Made by a program: the position numbers and the translations under genes. From Thamnaconus septentrionalis (Eukaryota > Chordata > Actinopteri > Tetraodontiformes > Monacanthidae): a stretch of DNA of 64,000 nt. Location of the stretch: NCBI GenBank assembly GCA_009823395.1, contig CM020517.1, forward strand, positions 18,476,001-18,540,000. The letters are read 5' to 3'. This document shows, one piece after another, positions 44,463-55,760 of this stretch (the stretch's first letter is position 1; each line of letters starts with the position of its first letter). The notes under the pieces were generated by a model. That model saw only the letters and a program-made list of their open reading frames with translations. It was not told the DNA's origin and made no database searches.

Positions 44463-44531
44463 TACAGCAAAAGCCACTTGGTTTTCCTACCCTTAGACGC
44501 TTCTCATGTATATAAGAATATACATAGAGCG

Positions 44532-44558
44532 ATGGATGGATGGATGGATGGATGGATG

Positions 44559-44644
<86 letters not shown>

Positions 44645-44650
44645 CAGACA
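44532..44650 (+). repeat. (ATGG)n then (ATAG)n array
   Basis: About 7 ATGG units pass into about 21 ATAG units and then ACAG units. Confidence 0.97.
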
Positions 44651-44950
44651 GAGACATTACCATTTGAACAAGTTGTACAAATTGTACTGACTCGAGTCAG
44701 TAACACAATCCTACAAATGCCTTCATGTATCCTCTCCTTTTCATATATCATGGCAAAAATGAATGGAGAAATAGTGTTCTTGATTATTTCTTTTTTTTCC
44801 TGACCGAGCGTCCAGCAGCCTCTCCGTCCTGAGGTGGTCGGCCAGCCAACTCCATGCTTCTGCTCCTTTAATGACTGCGGCAGACATTTATTAAAGCAAG
44901 CGGGCAGTAAATCGATCCTAACTGGACTCCGACCACATTACTACCTCACC

Positions 44951-44992
<42 letters not shown>

Positions 44993-45932
44993 GTGGCTTC
45001 ATCGACCCGCACAGTTCATCACACACAGTGTTCACTATTTAGTCCAAACTGGTGCTGGAGAGTCTATTACAGCCAGCGGATGCAGCTGCGCTACAGTTTG
45101 TTTCTCCAGCCACAGTTTCTGACTTTTTACAAAAATCCTCCTCAGCCTTTCAAAATAAACCACTGCTTTACGGTGAAATCCGTGTGGTTGTTGGCGACTC
45201 CGGCCCTGCAGGGGGCACCACTCGCTCTTCCAAGCTGCCAGGCCGGTCCTGGGTAAATTTGAGAGCACTTAGCAGACTTATAAAGCGCCTGATGAATGGG
45301 CTGAAAGTGAAGTCTGTCGCCACTCCATGGTACAAATAAAGTTTGGGTGGGAAAAAAAACAAAACATTATGCTGAGCAGAGAGGAGCCATCTGGAGGACG
45401 AGAGGTCCCGACTCCAGCTAGCAGCAGCAGCTAAAGGAATGCGTGTGTGTGTGTGTGTGTGTGTGTGTTGACAGCTTCAGTCTTCATCAGGAGGAAGTGT
45501 GTGTGCACGTGTGTGTGTGTGTGTGTGTGTGCGTCAAGTGTAAGTGTGAGAGCAAGTTGTCCAGTGATCCCTAAAAATCCCTCTCATGTAAATTGATAGT
45601 ACACCATCCATATAGTGCGTGTCTGTGTGTGTGTGTGTGTGTGCGTGTGTGTGGCCTGTGTAAGTTAAGAAGCAGCCTCTCTGACCTTTGACCTCTCTCT
45701 CCAGCTTCAGCCTAACCAGATGCTCCACTTCGCCGAGCTTCTGTGTTAATAACTCCTTCAGTTCTCACTAAATCACAGTTTGCACTGAATCATAATTCAT
45801 AAGTGTAATGGGAAAAGTGACACAGAAGATCAAAGAGCCTCATTCACCGAGTGGCCAGCCAGCGACTTTTCACCACAAAAGTCGAGCTTCGGTCGTAAAA
45901 TGTCAAAATCAAGAGTTCCAAATGTTGACGAG
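44651..45932. other. Unique sequence with TG arrays and an isolated ORF
   Basis: TG arrays lie at 44955-44986, 45442-45468, 45505-45532 and 45622-45653. A plus-strand frame at 45052-45339 (95 codons) ends in a TAA that overlaps AATAAAG and is followed by a G/T-rich stretch, resembling a terminal exon. No acceptor of quality or family was recognised. Confidence 0.35.

Positions 45933-46001
<69 letters not shown>
45933..46001 (+). repeat. (AAT)n trinucleotide array
   Basis: About 23 AAT units. Confidence 0.97.
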
Positions 46002-46002
<1 letters not shown>

Positions 46003-46149
46003 TACTGAGGCTTTGTGCAGTTCTCCAGGTCATGGAAGCAGAGCTACTAAGACTTTTGAGGGCAGGTTCTCCAGCCAGAAGCTCTTCACTACGTTCTTCA
46101 ATAAGCCGACCGTGTCCAAGGCCAGGAGATGGTCCAAGATGATGGTCCA

Positions 46150-46500
46150 CACGGCCGGCCCGGGGGCCCAGATCCGGCCCGTTAAGCTTTCTAATCCGGA
46201 CCGCTGAACTTGAAGGAATGATATGAATAGTCAGAAAGTCATGAAATAGCTGCATTTCATCTGTTTTTCATCGTTCGCAGAGTCATTTCAATAAAGAGCG
46301 AAACAGCCAAAATATCTCTTATGTTGAATGCTTCGCTTCAGTTTCCATTGACATTAAGGCAACTACATAGCCATGATATATCTGGTCCTCCTATGAGGTG
46401 GCTCACCAAGACTCTCCATCCATCTGCTGCTGCTCCGCTACCCCCCCCCCCCCCCCCTACCACCAGGCAAACAGTTGGCCCAGCCCTCTACTACAACATT
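46150..46500 (+). mobile_element. hAT-like family A copy, truncated
   Basis: Shares CCGGCCCGTTAAGC, AATCCGGACCGCTGAACTTG, GAGGTGGCTCACCA and CTGCTGCTCCGCTACCCCCC with the copy at 20154. It lacks a clear left end and the minisatellite. It contains a C run at 46440-46457. Confidence 0.6.
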
Positions 46501-46549
46501 TGTCTCTTGGTTGTTAAGTTTGCTTCCTTCTTCAGTGGGGTGATCATCA

Positions 46550-46586
<37 letters not shown>
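46550..46586 (+). repeat. (CA)n array
   Basis: About 18 CA units. Confidence 0.95.
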
Positions 46587-46587
<1 letters not shown>

Positions 46588-47766
46588 CAGTCTGCCGGCG
46601 TCATTGTTGCTCTCGTAATTGTCGCCTAGCAACAGGTTGCTGCCCTCTGTTATTATGTTTACTGGAAATGTTTGTTGTAAATAAAGATGAAGGAGGAACA
46701 CAGAGGGAGGGATGACGGAGGGAGGAGATGGAGAGAGTGGTGAGAGGTGAGTGGAGGAAGCTGGAAGGAAGAGGTGGAGGAAATGAGCGGAGCTAAGAGA
46801 GTACGGCGAGGTTAGAAAGTGCTAACGTGACCTGCAGCTAAAATCTATCATTATCCAAAACAAAACTCTCGGCGGATGAACGGCCACGCCCCCAGCTGAC
46901 TCTCAGGACTCATTTTCCCATAATTCCCCTCACCCCTGACCAGGGCTAAGTAGCATTTGCCAACCAGTTTGTGATAATTACCACTTTGAAATGCCAGTGT
47001 GCCACAGGGCCAGCTCAGTACCATGCTAGGGCAGCGCGTTAGCATATGCTAATGGCTAAACAACATGATAAGTTCTTCAGGGTGCACCTGAGGGCGCTGT
47101 TCATAATTGCCGGTTAGCTGTTAACTGTTAGCTTGTAGCTGTACTTTCACCTGAAGATGTAGTTGGACATTAGCCTACAGGGGGCAGTATTAAAAGGCCC
47201 TGCAAGTCAGCAATTAGTGACTAGCAGTTAGCATTTTACACACTTAAGGCTGCCGACTGCCGAGTCGTGAAATATCAGCCTTGCAGGGGAGGCAAAGACT
47301 TTCTGAATCCTGTCAATAAACCACACAGGCGTCTTGAAAGATTCTGCAAATTATTTTAGCTGGACGAATGTTTTCGAGAGACGATTAAACATCACTTTGC
47401 AGTGACTAGCTACTGATTTTCCAGCTGTTCTTCTGCCGTTACACACTACAAACTGCTTCTCTGTTAGCTCAGAGCCCAGTGTTTGGCAAAATGAGTGAAG
47501 AATTCTTTCTTGCAATAAAGTGCTCGGCCCGTGCATGACTCGATTAGCATTATCATTCCTGTACAGCGGCGAGCGCCGACTCAAAGCAGCTCCAGGTGAC
47601 TTTGGGTGGAAATGGCAAAGTGATGTGGGAAAATACAAACAGTGGCCTCGCTGGAGCGCTCGTATGTGTTGAGGAAAAACAGCAGTGTGAAATGCAAAAC
47701 AGACATCGACAATAACGCCGTAGCAAACGTTCAACACTTTTGTTACTTCGTCTTTCATCGAGGTTA
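46587..47766. other. Unique sequence
   Basis: Nine or so TTAGC/GCTAA motifs cluster at 47020-47240. A 176-codon minus-strand open frame (47351-47881) runs into the retroelement tail at 47767 and resembles no family. No exon was accepted. Confidence 0.4.
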
Positions 47767-47767
47767 A

Positions 47768-47799
<32 letters not shown>

Positions 47800-47885
47800 C
47801 TTTTATTGATGCCTTTAGGGGCGGGGGGTCCGTCAGGGAAATTGACATCTCCATCACGTCACAGCACTTTACACACAACATAGAC
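47767..47885 (-). mobile_element. LINE 3' end with (CTA)n tail, minus strand
   Basis: On the plus strand a (TAG)n array (47767-47799) is followed by TACTTTTATTGATGCCTTTAG, GGGAAATTGACATCTCC and CACAGCACTTTACACACAAC. This is the complement of a fish LINE end ending ATCAATAAA plus a short repeat. Confidence 0.55.
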
Positions 47886-48147
47886 AGTTAGAAAAATGAC
47901 CCACCACCATTAAAAGTATGAAAAATATAAGAAATACAAAAAAAGAAATATAAAAATACGAAAAAAAAGAAATATATAGAAATATGACAGATATAAGAAA
48001 TATAAAAATATACAAATTAAATAAGATAAATGCAAATGTTCTTATGTGCCTGTGTGTACCTGAGAGTGGTTCTGTATACGTGAAATTGCAGTCGCTTTTC
48101 TGAGTTTGGAATCATAATTTTATGGTGGAAAAGTTACCTAGAGTTGC
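47886..48147. other. A-rich sequence
   Basis: Degenerate GAAATATAAAAATA repeats lie at 47920-48020. Nothing else was recognised. Confidence 0.5.
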
Positions 48148-48480
48148 TTTATTGATCAAACTGGCAGCGAGCTAAACCTTCACAAAGATAAAAAAAAAAA
48201 AACAAAAAGTCTCTCTCCCAAACACAGGTGTTTGTAATAATCACTATCGACTATCGGGCAACATGCTTACAACAGTAAAGTGACAGATACAGAATTGAAA
48301 AAAAGTGAAATTATCACCATTAGTATTATTAGTAGTATTGTTGAAGTTGAGAATCTGTCTTGGAGCATCATTCTGTTGAGTCGATGGTTTCGGTGGCAGG
48401 AACTGGAATGAACTCCTGGATGTTGGGAGGAAGTCATCGTCCTTTGCACCTCTGCAGCCCCTCGACTCCAGCAGCTCCTC
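48148..48480 (-). other. Candidate terminal exon, minus strand
   Basis: A good acceptor on the minus strand (CCAACCTTTCACTCTTTCAG at 48500-48481) leads into GAGGAGCTGCTGGAG and a 78-codon open frame (start EELLESRGCRGAKDDDFLPT) to a TAG at 48246-48244. AATAAA follows at 48153-48148, 91 nt after the stop. The first 50 residues have ordinary protein composition, while the last part (NFNNTTNNTN) is low-complexity. The family is unknown. The order acceptor, frame, stop and poly(A) signal fits a last coding exon but could arise by chance. Confidence 0.3.
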
Positions 48481-48620
48481 CTGAAAGAGTGAAAGGTTGG
48501 CAGCTGCCGGTGTGATGTCGGGCAAACAGGTGAGGGAAGAGCCAAGGCAGCCAAACACCTCACCTCCAGCCAAACAGGTGTCGCTGCGCCTTCACTCAAA
48601 CTGCAGCCGCCATGGCAACC

Positions 48621-49076
48621 GAGGGGACGAGGGGAAGAGGAGGACAAGGGAGGAGGAGGGAGGAAGAGGGAGGGAGGAGGAGGAGGAGGAGGAGGGAGGA
48701 GGAGAAAGAGGGAGGAAGAGGGGGGAGGAGGAGGAGGAGGGAGGAAGAGGGGGGCGAGGGAGGAAGAGGGAGGTGAGGGAGGAAGAGGGAGGAGGGGAGG
48801 AGGGAGGAGGAGGGAGGGTGAGGGAGGAGGAGGAGGAAGGAGGGGAGGAAGAGGGAGGAAGAGGGAGGAAGGGGAGGGAGGGCGAGGGAGGAGGAGGGAG
48901 GAGAAGGAGGGAGGAGGGAGGAGGAGGAGGGAGGAAGAGGGAGGAAGAGGGGGCGAGGGAGGAGAGGGAGGTGAGGGAGGAAGAGGGAGGAAGAGGGAGG
49001 AGGAGGGGGGTGAGGGAGGAAGAGGGGGGTGAGGGAGGGCGAGGGAGGAGGAGGGAGGAGGAGGAGGGAGGAGGAG
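48621..49076 (+). repeat. (GGA)n-rich polypurine tract, 456 bp
   Basis: GGA, GGGA and GAA blocks with recurrent 12-30 bp motifs such as GAGGGAGGAAGAGGG. The long Glu/Gly/Arg-rich and Pro/Ser-rich open frames across it are artefacts. Confidence 0.95.
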
Positions 49077-49094
49077 CCTCAGCCTGCTGGCGGC

Positions 49095-49191
49095 ACGGCT
49101 GCCATCCTGGCCTCCAATTAGCCTTCATTCCCTTCCTGACTGGACGCAGCAGGGAGAGTTTGTGCAGGAGGTCCAGGTTCTGAAGACGGGT
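49095..49191 (-). other. Weak exon candidate upstream of 48480, minus strand
   Basis: An acceptor (GTTGTGTTTCTGCAG at 49206-49192) is followed by an open frame [20 protein letters not shown], leucine-patterned like a short helix. No acceptable donor was found before the frame enters the polypurine tract. If real it would precede the exon at 48480. Confidence 0.18.
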
Positions 49192-49371
49192 CTGCAGAAA
49201 CACAACAATATGTTTTCAGTCCAACACGGTTTTCACATTGAGGCTTCCATCAACACTTCTTCTTCAGCTTGTGTGTCCTACACAATCCTTGATGTGCTGG
49301 AGAAGTCTGCTGCTGCAGGCTGCTCTGGTGTTAGCGCTGCAGGTCCTGGAAGATTATAACCTTTTAAATGT

Positions 49372-49606
49372 CAAATTCCTGCACTATATTATAACTGCAG
49401 TTGTCTTTGGTTGTTTTCTGTTTTCTGTCACCGAGTTGTATAAACTTCATTTAGTTCATAAGTTTGTATATTTATTTGACTTTAGGGGCAGGTTCATATA
49501 CGTTGTTTTTTTTTAACTTTTCTTTCGTATGTTTTGGTTTTGTATCCCTTTTATTTTCTCATTTTCCTTCATGTCTGAAATAAATAAATCAAATCAAATC
49601 AAATGC
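49372..49606 (+). mobile_element. Non-LTR retrotransposon 3' end, plus strand
   Basis: Same family as 24460-24815, here ending ATGTCTGAAATAAATAAATC followed by AAATC repeats. It is shorter by an internal deletion. Confidence 0.65.
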
Positions 49607-50120
49607 ATTTTTTTTTCTGTTCCGCCAACAAACGCATCCGCGGAATAATGACGCAAGTCATGTGACATGGAACAGCGGAACTTAGCCACGACGCGTAACG
49701 CAACGTCGTCGTGCTAGCCTGCTAATTTCCCTCTGCACGCACAGGAGGGAAAACACGAGAAAAATTCCAGACATTTTTTTTTTTTTACAAGAGAGGAAAT
49801 TTTCAAATCCCTACAATTTATTTATTTATTTATTTTAAAAAAGAAAAAAATCAAACCTTTGCTCTTGCGCTGCCTCCGCTTGCTTGCTAGCTAGCTAGCT
49901 AGCTACGCACACAGGCTAACTAGTGTCGCAGTCGTCAACACAACGGCGGAGGTGCTGTCGTGAGATTTGCGACGACGAGCCGCGGCAACCGCGAGGGCCG
50001 CTGAGCAGCCTGCTGGTGGAACAGCGGCACTACAAGAAGAAAGAAAGCAGGTCAGCGAATGAGAAACCAGGGGGAGGGGCCTCAGCGCCGCCGCACAACA
50101 TCGAGAAAAGTCGCACATCT
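49607..50120. promoter_or_regulatory. CpG-rich segment with CRE/E-box-like motifs
   Basis: 49620-49720 has many CpG dinucleotides and the string AATGACGCAAGTCATGTGAC, which combines an ATF/CRE-like and an E-box-like site. 49905-50050 is also CpG-rich. A (GCTA)n tract lies at 49886-49904. It is a possible promoter with no exon assigned. Confidence 0.25.
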
Positions 50121-50161
50121 GCTCGTCGCCGTGTGTTCCAACCTGCACAAGGTGACCACTC

Positions 50162-50166
<5 letters not shown>

Positions 50167-50212
<46 letters not shown>

Positions 50213-50273
50213 CCTCTCCATATTTGTTTGACGCTGCTCCATATTTTTGCGTGTGCGAATTCTCATGTCTCCC

Positions 50274-50330
<57 letters not shown>

Positions 50331-50405
50331 ACCCGCGAGTCACTCCATTGGTTGTGTGTTTTTTCCTTGCTTTTTTTTCTCCGTTTCTTCCTCATCATTG
50401 CGTGC

Positions 50406-50455
<50 letters not shown>
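50167..50455 (+). repeat. Three (TG)n arrays
   Basis: Arrays lie at 50167-50209, 50277-50328 and 50408-50453. Cys-Val open frames are artefacts. Confidence 0.96.
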
Positions 50456-50458
<3 letters not shown>

Positions 50459-50512
50459 CAGAGTGTGAATTGAAGGGAGCTGCGACCAGATGGGCTCTGC
50501 AGATCAGGTTAC

Positions 50513-50618
50513 CTGCTCGTAGAGCAGCATCTGTCCAAGCTGTCAATCACTCCCAGAGGAGGAGACGCAGGATTCCAGGAAGAAGACGCAGCTCTGCTCT
50601 GGAGGGCTGCTTCATCAG
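50513..50618 (-). other. Candidate 106-nt exon, minus strand
   Basis: On the minus strand CTCTCTGCTTCCCAG is followed by 106 nt and then GAGCAG/GTAACC. Only one frame is open across it (starting DEAALQSRAASSSWNPASPP). The donor is moderate. No family was recognised. The neighbouring TG arrays contribute to the acceptor's pyrimidine content. Confidence 0.2.
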
Positions 50619-51140
50619 CTGGGAAGCAGAGAGTGTGTGTGTGTGAGTGTGTGTGTGTGTGTAATCTTGTGCCTCCCCCCTCCTTGTTGCTTGCGTCTAC
50701 GTAGGTACGTGAACTACAGTCATTGTCTCTTTGAGAAAGTGTTTTATTTTAATTCAACGAGGCTGAGAGCTCGATTCGTTGATTTTTATTTTATTTTTTT
50801 AAATTGTGCTTTGCAGCTGTTGCAGCTGTTGCAGATGTTGCAGCTGTTGCAGCGAGGTTGCATCCAGCGTTGGCCAGACGTTGGACAATGTGTTGCCGCT
50901 GAAAATAATTATTTCTAATGATCACCTCCAGGCTCATTATTTTTGATATGCCGATGCTCCCTGTCCACTGACTGCGCACTGTATCAATGATAGTGTATTT
51001 GATCTAGGATGCTTTTATTCTGAAAGGCACTTTGAACGACAGCGGGAAAGCTCCCCTCTCTCTGTTCCTGTCGCAGCAAGTTAATTGTGTCGTTACCTCA
51101 AAGACAATTCTGGGTCATGTGACCAGAATCCATCTGATAC
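50619..51140. other. Unique sequence
   Basis: A fourfold GTTGCAGCT/GTTGCAGAT repeat lies at 50816-50853. No gene was recognised. Confidence 0.5.
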
Positions 51141-51603
51141 GTCCACCTCCTCTTCCTCCTCTTCCTCCTCCTCCTCCACCTCATCTTCCATCTCCTACAC
51201 CTCCTCCTTCGTCTAGTCCACCTCATACACCTCCTCCATCCCTCCATCTACTCCTCATCATCTTCTTCAATCCCCTCCATCTCCTCCTCCTCCTCCTGCT
51301 CCTCTTCCTCCGCCTCTTCCTCCATCCCCTCCATCTACTCCTCATCATCTTCTTCAATCCCCTCCATCCTCCTCCTCCTCCTGCTCCTCTTCCTCCACCT
51401 CATCCTCCATCTCCTCCTCCTCTTCCTCTACCTCATCTTCCATCTCCTACACCTCCTTCGTCTAGTCCACCTCCTATACCTCCTCCATCCCCTCCTTCTC
51501 CTCCTCCTCCTCTTCCTCCTCCTCCTCATCATCATCTCCATCTCTTCCTCCTCCTCCTCCTCCTCCTCCTCCTCCTCCTCCTCCTCCTCCTCTCCTCCTC
51601 CAG
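51141..51603 (+). repeat. (TCC)n-rich polypyrimidine tract
   Basis: Blocks such as CCATCTCCTACACCTCCTTC (with and without an extra TCC) and CTCATCATCTTCTTCAATCC recur, the latter at 51253 and 51338. This shows duplication of roughly 85-250 bp segments within the tract. Confidence 0.93.
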
Positions 51604-52130
51604 CAGCTCAGTGGTTGGCTAATGTGTCTTTGAGGAGCAGCTGAACGTCTCTGTCTGGATTCTCACTTTGCGCTTGGACTTTTTCAATGTGACGCTGAAT
51701 TCCTGATTCGATGGCGAGGGATAAAAAGCTTCAGTGGAAAAATGTAGCAGGGACATTTTTTTTGCTGTGCGTCCTCTTTTCATAAAGAAAATCTTCACTT
51801 TTTCTATATTCACACTTTTCCACCTGACTTTTCTCTGCATCTCTTTTGCTTTTGGCCTTTTTTGCCCCACCCCCTTTTGTTCACTCATCCTCACTTATTT
51901 CTCCGTCCTCCATCCCTCTCTCCACTGATGACAGGCGGGACTGGTTTTTTTCCTTCCTTCTCCCTCTGAAGTTCTCATGAGTTTTAATTAGTGAAGCACC
52001 AAGACCACTTTTTACAGAAAATACGAAGAACTCAGCGCTGCCGATACTGAGTATTAATAAACCACTGCTCATTCCAGGATGACTTTGAGTTCTTGGTTTT
52101 TCCAAAATCGTAACTCGAGGAGTCTCCTCC
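51604..52130. other. Unique sequence
   Basis: No gene or repeat family was recognised. Confidence 0.5.
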
Positions 52131-52524
52131 ACCTCTCCTCCACCTCCTGGCCCTCCATCCCTCCTCCATTCCTCCTCCACCTCTCCTCCATCCCTCCTCC
52201 ACCTCCTGGCCCTCCATCCCTCCTCCATATCTCCTCCACCTCTCCTCCATCCCTCCTCCACCTCCTGGCCCTCCACCTCTCCTCCACCTCTCCTCCATCC
52301 CTCCTCCACCTCCTGGCCCTCCACCTCTCCTCCATCCCTCCTCCATCCCTCCTCCACCTCCTCCATCTGTCCTCCACTTCCTGGCCCTCCATCCCTCCTC
52401 TCCTCCATCCCTCCTCCACCTCCTGGCCCTCAATCTCTCCTCCATCCCTCCTCCTCCTGGCCCTCAATCTCTCCTCCCACCTCCTGGCCTCCACCTCCCT
52501 CCTCCTCCTCCTCCTCCTCTCCTC
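52131..52524 (+). repeat. Minisatellite of CTCCACCTCCTGGCCCTCC units
   Basis: CACCTCCTGGCCCTCCA recurs about seven times, with spacers of CTCCTCCAT blocks of variable number. The order suggests a 30-60 bp unit expanded unequally. Confidence 0.9.
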
Positions 52525-52579
52525 TGTGTTGACCCTTGTTTTCAGAAGTCCTCCTGCAGAAACATGGCTCCCCTCCTGC

Positions 52580-52690
52580 AGGAATCGATGCCAATATTTT
52601 CCTCTTCTCTCTTTCTATTTGAGTCAATCTCTCGCTCCTTCCCGCTCTCTCCTTTTCTTTGGCCCCGTTTGTCTCCTGTGCGTACTAGTA

Positions 52691-52755
<65 letters not shown>

Positions 52756-53030
52756 GATGCTTGTATTCCCACCCAGAAATCAATGCAAATGCGTGCATTG
52801 ATTTCCACTCTCTGTTCTGCACTCCTCTCTCCCCCTGCTGGCAGAGCCGCTCTTTTTGTGTGTGTGTCTCCCAAATCGATACAAATATTTCAGTCTTGTT
52901 GTCTTGTTTTTGTGTCCCTCGCTCCCTCGCTCCCTCATCCCTCCCTCCTTCTCTCCCTCCGCCGTGTGTTTTCCCTTTGTCTCCGTCCCCACTCGTATTT
53001 TCCTCTGAGACCAATGCAAATATTTCCTTC
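52580..53030 (+). other. Diverged tandem copies around an ATCGATGCAAATATTT motif
   Basis: Variants of the motif lie at 52586 (ATCGATGCCAATATTTT), 52778 (ATCAATGCAAATGCG), 52876 (ATCGATACAAATATTTC) and 53011 (ACCAATGCAAATATTTC). Each is followed by CTC-rich sequence with TTTGTCTCC- or GTATT-like segments. A (CT)n array (52693-52752) sits in the first unit. It looks like four ancient copies of a 100-190 bp unit. Confidence 0.5.
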
Positions 53031-53541
53031 CTTCCCTCCTTCCTTCCTTCTCTCCTTCCCTCCTTCCTTCCTTCCCTCCTTCCTTCCTCTCCTTCCTTCC
53101 CTCCTTCCCTCCTTCCTTCCTTCCCTCCTTCCTTCTTTCCCTCCTTCCTTCCTTCTCTCCTTCCTTCTCTCCTTCCTTCCTTCCTTCCCTCCTTCTCTCC
53201 TTTCTTCCGTCCCTCCTTCCTTCCTTCTCTCCTTCCCTCCTTCCTTCCTTCCCTCCTTCCTTCCTTCTCTCCTTCCTTCCTTCCTTCCTTCCTTCCTTCC
53301 CTCCTTCCTTCCTTCTCTCCTTCCTTCTCTCCTTCCTTCCTTCCTTCCCTCCTTCTCTCCTTTCTTCCCGTCCCTCCTTCCTTCCTTCTTCCTTCCCTCC
53401 TTCCTTCCTTCCCTCCTTCCTTCCTTCTCTCCTTCCTTCCTTCTCTCCTTCCTTCCTTCCTCCTTCCTTCCTTCCCTCCTTCCTTCCTTCCTTCTCTCCT
53501 TCTCTCCTTCCCTCCATCCCTCCATCCCTCCATCCCTCCAC
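53024..53541 (+). repeat. (TTCC)n array with higher-order copies
   Basis: About 518 bp of CTTC/CCTT units. A segment CTCCTTTCTTCCGTCCCTCC (53187) returns at 53356 with one C inserted, so a block of about 170 bp has been duplicated. Confidence 0.96.
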
Positions 53542-53544
53542 CCA

Positions 53545-53995
53545 CTAGTGACGGGTGGTTTGCGAACGAAGCGGTTCTAAGAGCCGGCGGCTCTTTGGAT
53601 CCTGATTGGCTGAGCTGTGTTTCTTTTGGTTGTTGTTTTTTTTCCGGCAGCCGAACCGGAAGTTGGGTGGACGATGCCCACCCAGTCGCTGTCGGAGCTG
53701 CCGGCGATGTGAAGCGAGTTTTAGTTGAGATTCAGTGCGATAGAGAAATGTGTTCTGCTGCTTCATGTCTGTTCCTACAGCGCTGTGATAAAGTGAGTGT
53801 ATAAATAAACACACGTAATAATATTGTTGATATGACGAACGTCAGTCGTTCATCTTAGCATCATTTGCTCATAAAATAATACAAGCAACAACAAACTGTA
53901 AGGAGTCGCTTGGGAGCCAAAAGAGCCAGCGACTCTTTTCAGTGAGCCGAGCCAAAAGAACCGATTCTCTGCCAAGAGCCGGAATTCCCATCATG
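53545..53995 (+). mobile_element. hAT-like MITE with GAGCCGG ends
   Basis: The left part CTAGTGACGGG with GCGGTTCTAAGAGCCGG and the right part AAGAACCGATTCTCTG with AAGAGCCGGAATTCCCATCATG are diverged inverted repeats of a well-known fish type. No target duplication was found. Confidence 0.55.
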
Positions 53996-54017
53996 CACCT
54001 CTGCTGATGCATCCTCT

Positions 54018-55225
<1,208 letters not shown>

Positions 55226-55760
55226 GCGCTTCCATGACAGTTTTTCTACAAAATAAAAGCCATATTTCTAAAAAAAAAAAAATTTCAACAAAGTACAATT
55301 GCGATTTTCAGGCGTTTCTATCGAATCTCTCGTCCTCTGTGCATCACGGTCAGTCAACTGGTCACATGACCCCGTACGTCACGTCCGCTGACGTAAAAGT
55401 CTTTCCTTGACGCTTTAGCGATATTCCTCCACATGAGAAACCTCCTCATGAGAGCGTCAAAACCTTTCAGCCATATTGGAGAGGTTTTTCCCAGTGGAGC
55501 TGCTTCCATCGCCAGGTTTTATGGCCATATTCAGGTTTTGTGCGATTGTAGGGGTGACGGAAGCGCAGCTATTTTCTCTAAAGGAAGTCGGAGGTTCAGC
55601 TGGCGGCAACTGGGGCGTTCCCGTCATCTCGAAGACGTTTGGCTTCTCATCCGAGAGGCTTCTTCAGCTCTGGAAGCCTGGGAGAATAAAGGAAAGCCGT
55701 CTTCATCCTCCTCAGTCCAACCAGCAGCACTCATTTCACTGGTGCAGCGCTAGGGGCGAT
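55226..55760 (+). mobile_element. MITE family B, second full copy with right-hand extension
   Basis: The left end is GCGCTTCCATGACAGTTTTTC and the right end GGGGTGACGGAAGCGCAGCT (to 55570), followed by the same extension as at 38028-38195. The latter ends near CAGCACTCATTTCACTGGTG and GGGGCGATGGAAACGC, which is another end of the same type. From 55506 to 55735 it is nearly identical to 37968-38195. Confidence 0.65.

Noticed and set aside
47351..47881. 176-codon minus-strand frame
   Set aside because: Its first part is the complement of a LINE tail and TAG array, and the rest has no motif. It is probably chance.
52564..53804. Frames of 250-347 codons across the TTCC array
   Set aside because: Low-complexity Ser-Phe-Leu-Pro or Glu-Gly-Arg-Lys repeats, all caused by the pyrimidine tract.
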